Shown here piece by piece: positions 52,211-60,529 of a stretch of DNA of 64,000 bases; the stretch's first letter is position 1; every line of letters begins with the position of its first letter. Position numbers and translations under genes: made by a program. This stretch comes from Bacillota bacterium. GTDB lineage: Bacteria > Bacillota > Clostridia > Christensenellales > Aristaeellaceae. The notes under the pieces were generated by a model that did no database searches, was not told the origin of the DNA, and was given only the letters and a program-made list of their open reading frames with translations. Location: positions 55,231-119,230 of the forward strand of contig JAEWSC010000035.1 of the NCBI GenBank assembly GCA_023398575.1, read 5' to 3'.

Positions 52211-53359
52211 ATGAAAACCAGGGTGCTTTGCGGGCTGGACCAGTTGCAATCGGCAGACGCGACACTTCGTGGACGGCGCATCGGTCTGATGACAAATCCC
52301 ACCGGCATCGACCGGGGCTTTCGTTCCGCCATTAATATCATAGCCCAGCAGTATGACCTGCGCGTGCTGTTTGCCTGTGAGCATGGGGTAAGGGGCAACC
52401 AGCAGGCGGGGGATCATATCGATAGTTATTTTGATTCCGAGACCCAAGTGCCGGTATATAGCCTGTATGGCAGAACGCACCACATGACGCAGGAAATGCT
52501 GAATGCTTTTGATGTGTTTGTTTTTGACATGCAGGATGTTGGCGCCAGGTTCTATACCTACCTGTATTCGTTATCTAACGCAATGGAGGATTGCGCTGTG
52601 GCGCAAAAACGGGTAGTGGTGCTAGATCGGCCCAATCCCCTGGGCGGAAGCGTTGTTTCCGGCACTTTGCTGGACGAGCGCTTTCACTCCTTTGTCGGGG
52701 AATATCCCATACCCACCCGCTATGGCCTGACCATCGGTGAATACACGCTTTGGGTCAAAAACCACCTCGCACTGAAGCTTGATCTTTCCGTTATCCCCCT
52801 GTCCGGTTGGAAGAGGACATTTCTGTTTCCGGACACGGACCTTGCGTGGATTGCGCCCTCGCCCAATTGCCCTACGCCGGAAACTGCGTTTGTGTATCAC
52901 GGGACCTGCATCTTTGAAGGGACCAATCTGTCGGAGGGTCGTGGGACCACCCTCCCATTCCAACTGATTGGCGCGCCGTATGTGAATGGCGGAGAACTGG
53001 AAAGGCGCATGAAAAAACACCCTTTGTCCGGCCTTCACTTTCGCAGCGCAAGCTTTATCCCCCAGTTTTCTAAGTGGCAGGGGCAGGTCTGCCATGGTGT
53101 GCAGGTGCATGTGATCGATACTGCGCAGGCTGATCCTTTTGCCGGCGGGCTTATGCTGATGGAGGAGATACGGAACCTACATCCGGATGCGTTCGCTTTT
53201 AGGCCGCCGGAGGACAATACAGGCGTCGGCAGTATAGACCGGCTGCTAGGTACGGACGCGTACCGTTTGGGGAAGAAAGACGCCCAGGGGCTGATAGACG
53301 ACCACCGGCCGCTGATACGGGAATTCGAGGCCGAAAAAAAGCAGTTTGAGCTCTATTGA
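52211..53359 (+). CDS. namZ: Exo-beta-N-acetylmuramidase, NamZ/YbbC type (DUF1343, GH171)
   Basis: Protein of 382 residues of the DUF1343 family, whose Bacillus member NamZ removes terminal MurNAc from peptidoglycan chains. Seen here: GRRIGLMTNPTGID near residue 20, ACEHGVRGNQQAGD near 57, YSLYGRTHHM near 85, FDMQDVGARFYTYLYSL near 102, and VVLDRPNPLGG near 135. There is no signal peptide, so cytosolic action is expected. AAAGGAG precedes the ATG. It leads the plus-strand recycling operon, divergent from murR-murQ. Confidence 0.9.
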   Translation: MKTRVLCGLDQLQSADATLRGRRIGLMTNPTGIDRGFRSAINIIAQQYDLRVLFACEHGVRGNQQAGDHIDSYFDSETQVPVYSLYGRTHHMTQEMLNAFDVFVFDMQDVGARFYTYLYSLSNAMEDCAVAQKRVVVLDRPNPLGGSVVSGTLLDERFHSFVGEYPIPTRYGLTIGEYTLWVKNHLALKLDLSVIPLSGWKRTFLFPDTDLAWIAPSPNCPTPETAFVYHGTCIFEGTNLSEGRGTTLPFQLIGAPYVNGGELERRMKKHPLSGLHFRSASFIPQFSKWQGQVCHGVQVHVIDTAQADPFAGGLMLMEEIRNLHPDAFAFRPPEDNTGVGSIDRLLGTDAYRLGKKDAQGLIDDHRPLIREFEAEKKQFELY

Positions 53360-53378
53360 CCGGCAGGGAGGTGCGCAG

Positions 53379-54371
53379 ATGATCATTCGCAGGTTCGACA
53401 CGGCCGACATGCATACAATCCTGGGTCTATGGAATCACAGTGCCGCAGCCGGCGAGGTGGTATATAAGCCTCTGACCGAAGAAGGGTTTGCTTCACTGTT
53501 TTTGCAAAACCCCCATTACAGCAAGGATTTCAGCCTGGTGGCGGAGGCGGACGGGGAAGTAATCGGCTTTGTAAACGGCATTGCCAAGAAAACCTTTCTG
53601 CCCAAGGAGACCCACGAAAGCACCCCTGGCTATCTCACGGTGATTTTTGTCAGTCCCCTCCACCGCCGCAAAGGTGTGGGCAAGGCGCTTTTGCAGGCGC
53701 TCATGCAAGCCTTTATGGTAGTAGGAAAACGTATAATTTCCTGCTCCGGCTCAAACCCCGTCAACCTGCCCTGGCTGGTGCCGGGTACGGACGGGCACGA
53801 CCACAACAACGCTCCGGGTATGGACCAGGATTGCGCGGGCTATCCATTTCTGCTGCGTCATGGCTTTGAAGATAAATACAGCGAAGTGGCCATGTACTTA
53901 GATTTGAATAACTATACGGTATCTCCCGATTTTAAGGAAAAGCAGGATGCGCTTTTCGCCCAAGGCATTTACACCGGGCGCTATGATGTTTCCCTTCAGT
54001 ATAATTATGACCGAATGTGCGACCGTGTCGGCAGCGAATACTGGCGCAAGGTGTTGTATGATGAAATCCATTCAGTGTCGCCCCGACCGATCCTTGCGGC
54101 CACGCATGAAGACCATATGGTTGGTTTTACCGGACCGGTAGATAAACAGGAGAGCGGACGGGGCTGGTTCACCGGCATCTGCACCGATCCCATGTATGAG
54201 CGCCGGGGCATTGCTACCGTGCTGTTCAACTTGCTCATGCAGGAATTCATCAAAAAGGGAGCCAGCTTTAGCACTCTGTTTACAGGCCGGGACAATCATG
54301 CCCAGCGGCTGTATCTGCGGACAGGTTTTCAAGTGGTCCGCCGCTTTTCGGTAATGAGCCGCCCTCTTTGA
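53379..54371 (+). CDS. Tandem GNAT acetyltransferase
   Basis: Protein of 330 residues containing two GNAT folds. The first has the acetyl-CoA loop region VSPLHRRKGVGKALLQAL near residues 88-105, and the second TDPMYERRGIATVLFNLL near residues 268-285, followed by the NHAQRLYLRTGF end pattern. The start ATG 53379 has GGGAGG seven bases before it. Its place between NamZ and a PIG-L-like gene suggests it acts on an amino sugar or muropeptide amine, but the substrate is not known. Confidence 0.8.
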   Translation: MIIRRFDTADMHTILGLWNHSAAAGEVVYKPLTEEGFASLFLQNPHYSKDFSLVAEADGEVIGFVNGIAKKTFLPKETHESTPGYLTVIFVSPLHRRKGVGKALLQALMQAFMVVGKRIISCSGSNPVNLPWLVPGTDGHDHNNAPGMDQDCAGYPFLLRHGFEDKYSEVAMYLDLNNYTVSPDFKEKQDALFAQGIYTGRYDVSLQYNYDRMCDRVGSEYWRKVLYDEIHSVSPRPILAATHEDHMVGFTGPVDKQESGRGWFTGICTDPMYERRGIATVLFNLLMQEFIKKGASFSTLFTGRDNHAQRLYLRTGFQVVRRFSVMSRPL

Positions 54372-54419
54372 TGACTGATGTTTGATTGTAGAAACCATCG
54401 GGAAAGGAAGCAAGCGAAG

Positions 54420-55124
54420 ATGAGCCAGCGTACCCAAAAAACCATTGTTGCTGTAGGCGCTCATACGGGCGACGCGCAATTGACGTGCGGCATGCTTCTT
54501 GCCAAGCACGCCATGATGGGGGATAAAATCATCACCGTGGACCTGACCGCCGGTGAGCGCGGAGCGCCCAAGGGGATGCCCATTTTGGAATTCCGCCAGC
54601 AGAACGTCGCATCGGCTAAGGCGTTTGCAGATTTGCTGGGCGGTGAAAGCATTGTGTGGGATATTCCTGATGGGGAGCTGTACCCGGACAAGGAGCTGGA
54701 AAACCGCCTGGCACTGCTGCTGCGGGAAAAGCATGCCGGCGCGGTGCTGTACCATTGGCGTTCAAGCCTGCATAAGGATCATATCTCAGCGCATACAATA
54801 ACTAAAAACGCCATCTTTTTTGCATCACTGCCAACGTATGAAATGCCCTTGCCGCCGGCTCCTATCGGCCGCGCCATGTACGCGGAAAACTGGGAGGATG
54901 CTGAAGGGTTTTCGCCCTATTTCTACTTTGATGTGACCGATGCGTTTCCACTTTGGGAACAAGCCATCAAAAAGCTATGGCTGGCCGAGAACTCCACCAG
55001 CTTTAAATATCTGCGCTATTACACGGCGCTGAGCATTACAAGAGGGGCGATCATCAGCAAGGATCATGCCACTTGTTTTGGTGCCAGCGATTTTGGCAAG
55101 CGTCACACGCTGGAGCTGCTGTGA
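54420..55124 (+). CDS. PIG-L/LmbE-family deacetylase-like protein with altered motif
   Basis: Protein of 234 residues with the LmbE fold. The zinc motif, normally HPDD, reads His15-Thr-Gly-Asp18: the metal ligands His and Asp remain, but the Asp used as catalytic base is Gly. The second metal motif HKDH (118-121) is present. Family members remove N-acetyl groups from GlcNAc-linked substrates. The change may mark a subgroup with a different mechanism or a non-enzymatic role. ATG 54420 gives the normal family start; the ORF extends 14 codons upstream without support. Confidence 0.75.
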   Translation: MSQRTQKTIVAVGAHTGDAQLTCGMLLAKHAMMGDKIITVDLTAGERGAPKGMPILEFRQQNVASAKAFADLLGGESIVWDIPDGELYPDKELENRLALLLREKHAGAVLYHWRSSLHKDHISAHTITKNAIFFASLPTYEMPLPPAPIGRAMYAENWEDAEGFSPYFYFDVTDAFPLWEQAIKKLWLAENSTSFKYLRYYTALSITRGAIISKDHATCFGASDFGKRHTLELL

Positions 55125-55157
55125 TCTGCCGCTTTATAATCCTTGACGGAGGGAGTG

Positions 55158-56204
55158 GTGTCTACGGAAAGCTTTGGCTTTATTGCCAATATGTTGGCGC
55201 AGGGTATAGCCGGCGGCGTGTTTCCATCGGCTGCCGCTGCAGTGGGAATGCGGGATCAGGTTTTCTGTATGCACGTGGCGGGCCGACGTTCCTTGTTTGA
55301 TGAGGGAGAGGCCAACATGCAGACAAGATACGACATGGCATCCATGACCAAAATCATGGCGCCCACTATGTTGGCGCTGATGGCTTTGGAAAAGGGCCTG
55401 CTGGTTTTGGATGATACTTTGTCTGCCTTTTTCGACGCTCCCGCGGATAAGGCGAATATAACCGTTCTTCAACTGATGACGCATACGGGCGGCTTTACCC
55501 CGAGTTTTCTGCTGGAAGAGGTATGCAAAACGCCCAGTGAAGCGGCCAGCGCCATATTGCGCCGCCCGCTGGAGGGGCCCCCTGGGCAGATGCCGCGTTA
55601 TTCATGCATGGGGTATATCCTGCTGGGATTGATTCTGGAAAGGATATACGGAAAACCCCTCCATGATGTCAGCCGGGAACTAATCTTCGAGCCACTGGGG
55701 ATGACCATGACAGGTTATCTTCCAAAGGGGGGCAATATTGCCGCCACCGAGGTAAGCGCCGCTACAGGTAAGCCGTACCAGGGCATAGTGCACGATGAAA
55801 ATGCCCGCTTTATGCAGGGTGTTTCGGGCAATGCAGGGGTTTTTTCCAATGTGGAGGACTGTATTCGCTTTGCAGCCATGTTATCTCAAGATGGTTTTCC
55901 TTTGATGAATCCGGTCACGCTGCGCCTAGCCATAAAGGACGGGACGCCCGGCCATGATGTGCACCGGGGGCTGGGGTTTCACATAAGCGGAGGCCCGGGC
56001 AGTTTTATGGGAGATCTTTTCCCGCCTACGGCCTTTGGCCATACGGGCTTTACGGGCACCAGCCTGGCCGTCGATCCGCAAAGCGGGCTGTATGCAGTGC
56101 TTCTGACAAACGCTGTGCATCCCAAACGGGGAAATCCCGCCATACAGCGGTTCCGCCGCCTGTTCCATAACCGCGTTTATGCATCAGCGTTCCAGCGGCC
56201 ATAA
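55158..56204 (+). CDS. Beta-lactamase-family serine hydrolase, AmiE/YbbE-like
   Basis: Serine hydrolase of about 348 residues with the SxxK motif Ser62-Met-Thr-Lys65, a YSCMGY segment near residue 152 in place of YxN, and a GHTGFTG motif near residue 295. The Bacillus protein YbbE/AmiE in the equivalent ybb cluster cuts the lactyl-amide bond between MurNAc and the peptide; the same role is likely here. No signal peptide is visible. The start is uncertain: GTG 55158, five bases after GGAGG, is preferred; ATG 55191 has no ribosome site. Confidence 0.75.
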   Translation: MSTESFGFIANMLAQGIAGGVFPSAAAAVGMRDQVFCMHVAGRRSLFDEGEANMQTRYDMASMTKIMAPTMLALMALEKGLLVLDDTLSAFFDAPADKANITVLQLMTHTGGFTPSFLLEEVCKTPSEAASAILRRPLEGPPGQMPRYSCMGYILLGLILERIYGKPLHDVSRELIFEPLGMTMTGYLPKGGNIAATEVSAATGKPYQGIVHDENARFMQGVSGNAGVFSNVEDCIRFAAMLSQDGFPLMNPVTLRLAIKDGTPGHDVHRGLGFHISGGPGSFMGDLFPPTAFGHTGFTGTSLAVDPQSGLYAVLLTNAVHPKRGNPAIQRFRRLFHNRVYASAFQRP

Positions 56205-56262
56205 TTCGGCCAGCAAAATTGGTGGCTTCGGCACATCGCAGAAAGTTTCGGGAGGATACCAT

Positions 56263-57231
56263 ATGGTACAACAAAAACCATTGGAGGCAAAGCGCCGCAG
56301 GAAACGCTTCACTGTGGACGATCTTCAGCTGTTCCTGCTATCCCTGCCCACCACCCTGTGGTATATCCTGTTTTGCTATATACCCATGTTCGGAATCGTT
56401 ATTGCATTTAAAAATTACAAGGTCGCAGCGGGCCAGGGCTTTTTGTACAGCCTGTTCGTCAATAGCCCCTGGGTCGGGTTTGATAATTTTGAATTCTTGT
56501 TCAAGACCAAATATGTGATGATGATGCTGCGCAACACCCTGGGCTATAACATCGTATTTATCATCCTGGGCGTGGTGCTGCCGGTATCCCTGGCCATACT
56601 GCTATCTGAGCTTTTATCCAGGCGTCTGGCCCGGGTTTGCCAGACGGCCATGTTTCTGCCTCACTTTTTATCTTGGGTGGTGGTTGGGTACTTTGTAATG
56701 GCCTTTCTTTCCACCGACAAAGGGCTGGTGAACAACCTTTTGGATGCAACGGGGGGAAAGCCCGTCCTGTGGTACCAAACACCGCAGCATTGGCCGTATA
56801 TCCTGGTCTTTTTGCAGGTGTGGAAAACACTGGGCTATGGCATGGTGGTGTACATGGCCGCGATCAGTGGCATTGACTTCTCGCTGTATGAGGCGGCGGT
56901 AATCGACGGCGCCAAAAAAAGCCAGCAGATCCGCTACATCACCCTGCCGCTTTTACGGCCCATCATGAGTATCATGTTCATCATGGCGGTGGGTCGCATC
57001 TTCAATTCAGACTTTGGGTTGTTCTACCGCGCCCCACAAAATTCTAATTCTCTGTCCAGCGTGACGCTCACCATCGACGTATACGTGTACAACGCCTTGA
57101 TGGGCTCCAGCAAGCCCCAGTACAATTTCGCTTCCGCCGCAGGCTTCTTGCAGTCGGTATTCGGCTGCCTGACTTTGGTGCTGGCCAATACCGTCGTCAA
57201 ACGCATCGACCCGGACAGTTCGCTGTTTTAG
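56263..57231 (+). CDS. ABC transporter permease, LplB-like
   Basis: Permease of 322 residues with six helices. It has LQLFLLSLPTTLWYILFCYIP near the start and the EAA loop YEAAVIDGAKKSQQIRYI near residues 208-225. The ATG at 56263 follows GGAGG by seven bases. It lies in the recycling operon after the AmiE-like gene, so muropeptides or amino sugars are the expected cargo (inference). The window contains no MurP-type PTS gene. Confidence 0.9.
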   Translation: MVQQKPLEAKRRRKRFTVDDLQLFLLSLPTTLWYILFCYIPMFGIVIAFKNYKVAAGQGFLYSLFVNSPWVGFDNFEFLFKTKYVMMMLRNTLGYNIVFIILGVVLPVSLAILLSELLSRRLARVCQTAMFLPHFLSWVVVGYFVMAFLSTDKGLVNNLLDATGGKPVLWYQTPQHWPYILVFLQVWKTLGYGMVVYMAAISGIDFSLYEAAVIDGAKKSQQIRYITLPLLRPIMSIMFIMAVGRIFNSDFGLFYRAPQNSNSLSSVTLTIDVYVYNALMGSSKPQYNFASAAGFLQSVFGCLTLVLANTVVKRIDPDSSLF

Positions 57232-57245
57232 AAAGGAGGAGGCCT

Positions 57246-58211
57246 ATGCTTGATTCCAAAGACCGCCTCCTGAAAAGGGGCAGAGTGCCCAAAGAAGAAA
57301 AGCTGGTGGAGGGCATGAGCCGGTTTAACCGAATCCGGCCCCTGACCAATGTGCTGGGTTCCCTGTTATTTATCTTTATGGCACTGATGGCTGTGTTGCC
57401 GGTGGCATTCGTGATCATCATCTCTTTTTCTTCGGAATCATCTATTGCAAAGAATGGGTACAGCTTTTTCCCCGAGGCCTTTGGCCTCACTGCCTACAAA
57501 TACATGTGGAACATGAGATCACTGATCGGCCGGGCATTCTTCAACTCCATTGGCGTGACCATCGGGGGCACGGCTCTGGGCTTAATCCTCACCACGACCA
57601 TGGGCTACGCCCTTTCGCGAAAGAGCTATAAGCTGCGTGGGTTCTATACGTACTTTATCTTCATACCCATGCTCTTTTCTGGCGGGCTGGTATCCACCTA
57701 TGTGGTGAACACCCAACTTATGGGGTTGCAAAACTCCTACCTGGGCCTGATTCTGCCCCTGTGCTGCTCCTCCTTTTACGTGATCATACTGCGCACGTTT
57801 TTTGCCACCACTGTTCCCGATTCCGTCATCGAGTCGGGCAAGCTGGACGGGGCTTCCCAATTGCGCATCTTTATCCAGTTGGTGCTGCCCATCTCCCTCC
57901 CAGCCATTGCTACCATCGGGCTTTTTTTCACCTTTGCCTACTGGAACGACTGGTACCAGGCATTATTGTATCTGCGCAGCACTCATACGCACCTGTTCCC
58001 GCTGCAGTACGTGCTTGTCTCCATCGAGCGCAGCATCGAGTACCTGACCAAGAACGCCGCTTACATGAGCGCTGACAGCGTTGCTGATATGCCCAGCGAG
58101 ACCATGCGCATGGCTGTCGTGGTAATCATCGTGGCACCTATCGCTTGCAGTTACCCTTTTTTTCAAAAGTATTTCATTTCAGGCCTGACCATCGGTGCGG
58201 TGAAGGGTTGA
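57246..58211 (+). CDS. ABC transporter permease, LplC-like
   Basis: Permease of 321 residues with six helices, an EAA-type loop SVIESGKLDGASQLRIFI near residue 196, and the ending KYFISGLTIGAVKG. GGAGGAGG precedes the ATG at a normal distance and 14 bases separate it from the previous gene. It works with the LplB-like permease and the binding protein that follows. Confidence 0.9.
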   Translation: MLDSKDRLLKRGRVPKEEKLVEGMSRFNRIRPLTNVLGSLLFIFMALMAVLPVAFVIIISFSSESSIAKNGYSFFPEAFGLTAYKYMWNMRSLIGRAFFNSIGVTIGGTALGLILTTTMGYALSRKSYKLRGFYTYFIFIPMLFSGGLVSTYVVNTQLMGLQNSYLGLILPLCCSSFYVIILRTFFATTVPDSVIESGKLDGASQLRIFIQLVLPISLPAIATIGLFFTFAYWNDWYQALLYLRSTHTHLFPLQYVLVSIERSIEYLTKNAAYMSADSVADMPSETMRMAVVVIIVAPIACSYPFFQKYFISGLTIGAVKG

Positions 58212-58271
58212 ATCCTTTGAAACAGCGGCCGGAAGGCTGTTTGTGGAATATACGGTAAGGAGGGTCCTCTA

Positions 58272-59717
58272 ATGAAGAAACTGGTTGCTTTGCTCCTGAC
58301 GGTCGCGATGATGCTCACCATGGTATCCTTCGCTGCCGCGGAGGAACCCGTGGAACTCATCTGGTGGATGGGCACGGCTGCCGATGCCCCTATTGATCAG
58401 GCGATGGTTGAGGAAAAACTGAACGCCATCACCAAGGAACAGTTGGGCATCACCGTCAAGTGCGTGTACATGACGAACGCGGAAATCGGCCTGGCTATGT
58501 CTGCCGGTGAATACTATGACATGGCTTTCACCTGCGGCTGGTACAACGATTTTGCCACCAATGTCTTCGCCGGCCAGTTCCTGGATCTCACGGAACTGGT
58601 GAAGGAGACCCCCGCGCTCAAAGAATCCATGCCGGAAATGCTCTGGCAGGGCTCTTATGTGGGTGACAAGCTCTACGCCGTGCCCGTCATGAAGGACTAC
58701 GGCATCGAGGTGTTCTGGCTCATCGACCTGGACTATTTCAAGACGCAAAAGGGCATGGAGATACCCAAGACCATGTCGTTTAATGACATCGAACCTTATT
58801 TGGCAGCCTACAAGGCAGACTATCCCGATCAGTACCCTCTCATCCTTTCTAAGGGTGGCATCACCTCTTGGGCAAACTTCATTGACTGGATATCCGAAGA
58901 CGCGCAAATCGCCCTGTCCTACAACGATATCGGCACCGAGGCCGAAGGCACCGTGCGTTTGGCTTATGAAATGCCAGAGTTTGTGGACCGCATTAAGACC
59001 ATCCGCAGCTGGTATGAAAAGGGCTACATCAACCCTGACGCCGCGGTCATCGAGTCCATCGGCCGCGCGGCCGCGGGCGTGATCCAGTCCGGCCAGGCCT
59101 TCTACGGCGCCGACTCCATCTACTCCAACGCCAGGCAGAAGGCTACCGCTATCGTCCGTTATGATGGCCCATTCCTCTCTACCTATTCCCTCCGCGGCGC
59201 TTTGACAGCCATCAGCGCGGCCAGCAAGCACCCCAAGGAAGCCTTGAAGCTCATCGAGTTTGCCAACACCAACAAGGAATACCGCAACATGATGCGCTAC
59301 GGCCTGGAAGGCGTTCACTTCAACTGGAACGCGGACGGCACTGTCAGCAAGACTCCCCAGGGTGTCACCAATTACTCCCCTTGGGCTTACACCCAGGCCT
59401 CCTACTCCTTGAGCGCTGTGGAAGCGTCCGCGTTCCCCTCTGTGCCTGCCGACCCCAACATGTGGCAGGTTATCTGGGATGGATACAAGGATGCTGTGAC
59501 GAGCGCCGGCTTGGGCTATGCCTTTAATTACAAACCTGTGGAAAACGAAGTCAACGCCGCCAAGGCCATTAAAGAAATGTACTGGGCTGAACTGATCACC
59601 GGCACCTCCGATCCCGAAGTGATCATTCCCCAGATCATTTCCGAGCTGGAAGGCGTAGGCATCCGAGATGTTATCGCCGAAGCGCAAAAGCAGATGGATA
59701 CATTCCGGGGGAAATAA
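58272..59717 (+). CDS. ABC transporter substrate-binding protein (DUF3502 type)
   Basis: Binding protein of 481 residues. The signal sequence ends in SFAAAEE, a type I site, again without a lipobox cysteine. The mature part starts ELIWWMGT and has the C-terminal segment typical of DUF3502-containing LplA/YtcQ-like proteins (PVENEVNAAKAIKEMYW and a late Glu/Gly-rich end). AAGGAGGG precedes the ATG. As last gene of the recycling operon it probably captures cell-wall fragments; the ligand is inferred. Confidence 0.9.
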   Translation: MKKLVALLLTVAMMLTMVSFAAAEEPVELIWWMGTAADAPIDQAMVEEKLNAITKEQLGITVKCVYMTNAEIGLAMSAGEYYDMAFTCGWYNDFATNVFAGQFLDLTELVKETPALKESMPEMLWQGSYVGDKLYAVPVMKDYGIEVFWLIDLDYFKTQKGMEIPKTMSFNDIEPYLAAYKADYPDQYPLILSKGGITSWANFIDWISEDAQIALSYNDIGTEAEGTVRLAYEMPEFVDRIKTIRSWYEKGYINPDAAVIESIGRAAAGVIQSGQAFYGADSIYSNARQKATAIVRYDGPFLSTYSLRGALTAISAASKHPKEALKLIEFANTNKEYRNMMRYGLEGVHFNWNADGTVSKTPQGVTNYSPWAYTQASYSLSAVEASAFPSVPADPNMWQVIWDGYKDAVTSAGLGYAFNYKPVENEVNAAKAIKEMYWAELITGTSDPEVIIPQIISELEGVGIRDVIAEAQKQMDTFRGK

Positions 59718-59785
59718 GAAGTTCCTCTGATTTGCAATCAGTCTCCGGGCTGTAATGTTTTGTAGCATGATAGTCTGATTCTAAC

Positions 59786-59821
59786 CTAACCCCTGTTACG
59801 CGAATGCGTGGCAGGGGTTAG
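59786..59821 (+). terminator. Terminator hairpin after the recycling operon
   Basis: CTAACCCCTG (59786-59795) pairs with CAGGGGTTAG (59812-59821), with further ACGC/GCGT pairing inside. The T run is short. It closes the NamZ-to-transporter operon. Confidence 0.7.
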
Positions 59822-60019
59822 AACGTTTATACAAACAAGAAATAGTGTAGCAGTGAGAAAATGCTGGTGACCCGATGCGAAGTGATGATTATTCATGCAA
59901 TACAATGATGTTCCCGCTCTGGATTGCCGCATAGGTTAGAGCTAGATCGCAAAAGGCTGGTATCATGTCATTTTACCTGATAAGGGGTTCGGATAAAAAG
60001 CTGACAAGCTGGGACGCAT

Positions 60020-60349
60020 ACAGGGGGATTCGCATTGTTCACATACCATAAACGTATCCGTGCATTACAATTGTATGAGAAGAGGCACTCCGTGACAGAG
60101 GCCATTCGCATCCTTAGGGCACTCCAGGGGAAGATACACGGGGCCTTCCTGGCATGCCTATCTTACCTTGGAAACAGACGTGGAGAGGTACTAGGACTTC
60201 AGTAGGGTGATTTCGATTGGGACGAGGAAACGGTACATATCCAACATGAAATCATTTATGTGCATGGTAAAACCACAGTGGAGGATTTGAAAACGGAATT
60301 GCCCGAGCAAACGGCCGCACAGAGGCGTGGCCGATGGAAAGTTGCGTAA
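60020..60349 (+). pseudogene. Broken tyrosine recombinase (phage-type integrase)
   Basis: A frame running through the stop TAG at 60203-60205 reads as the start of an integrase catalytic domain: FLACLSYLGNRRGEVLGLQ, stop, GDFDWDEETVHIQHEI, then GKTTVEDLKTE. This matches the R-G-E-x-L-x-L-x-W-x-D-x-D region around the first catalytic Arg. The part with the HxLR and Tyr motifs is missing. It is the trace of a lost mobile element next to the CooS gene. The stretch from 59822 to 60019 shows nothing else. Confidence 0.8.
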
Positions 60350-60394
60350 GGGAGAAACTCAAAAAAATAGCAGTGCCACTTTTTTGACACGCTG

Positions 60395-60420
60395 AGAGGA
60401 TAAAGGTATCCTCTTTTTTT
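60395..60420 (+). terminator. Intrinsic terminator before the CooS gene
   Basis: AGAGGATA (60395-60402), AAGG loop, TATCCTCT (60407-60414), then seven Ts. It isolates the CooS gene from upstream transcription. Between it and the gene lies the palindrome TTCGATCGAA (about 60448-60457), of unknown role. Confidence 0.9.
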
Positions 60421-60529
60421 ATTACGATAATGAAGTGTTCACAATATTCGATCGAACAATTTTAAGTGCGTATGTTACCTTCTGCTTTCGGTGAGATTAA
60501 ATAGCAGATTAGGAAAAGGCGGGATTGTT

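Noticed and set aside
58269..59768. 499-codon open frame on the minus strand
   Set aside because: It is fully antisense to the binding-protein gene at 58272-59717, which has a signal peptide, a ribosome site and family motifs. The antisense frame is open because of the strong third-position GC bias and shows no family feature.
60448..60457. TTCGATCGAA palindrome before the CooS gene as a LexA or CooA-type operator
   Set aside because: It matches neither the Gram-positive LexA box nor a CRP/CooA-type half-site, and a 10-base palindrome can occur by chance.
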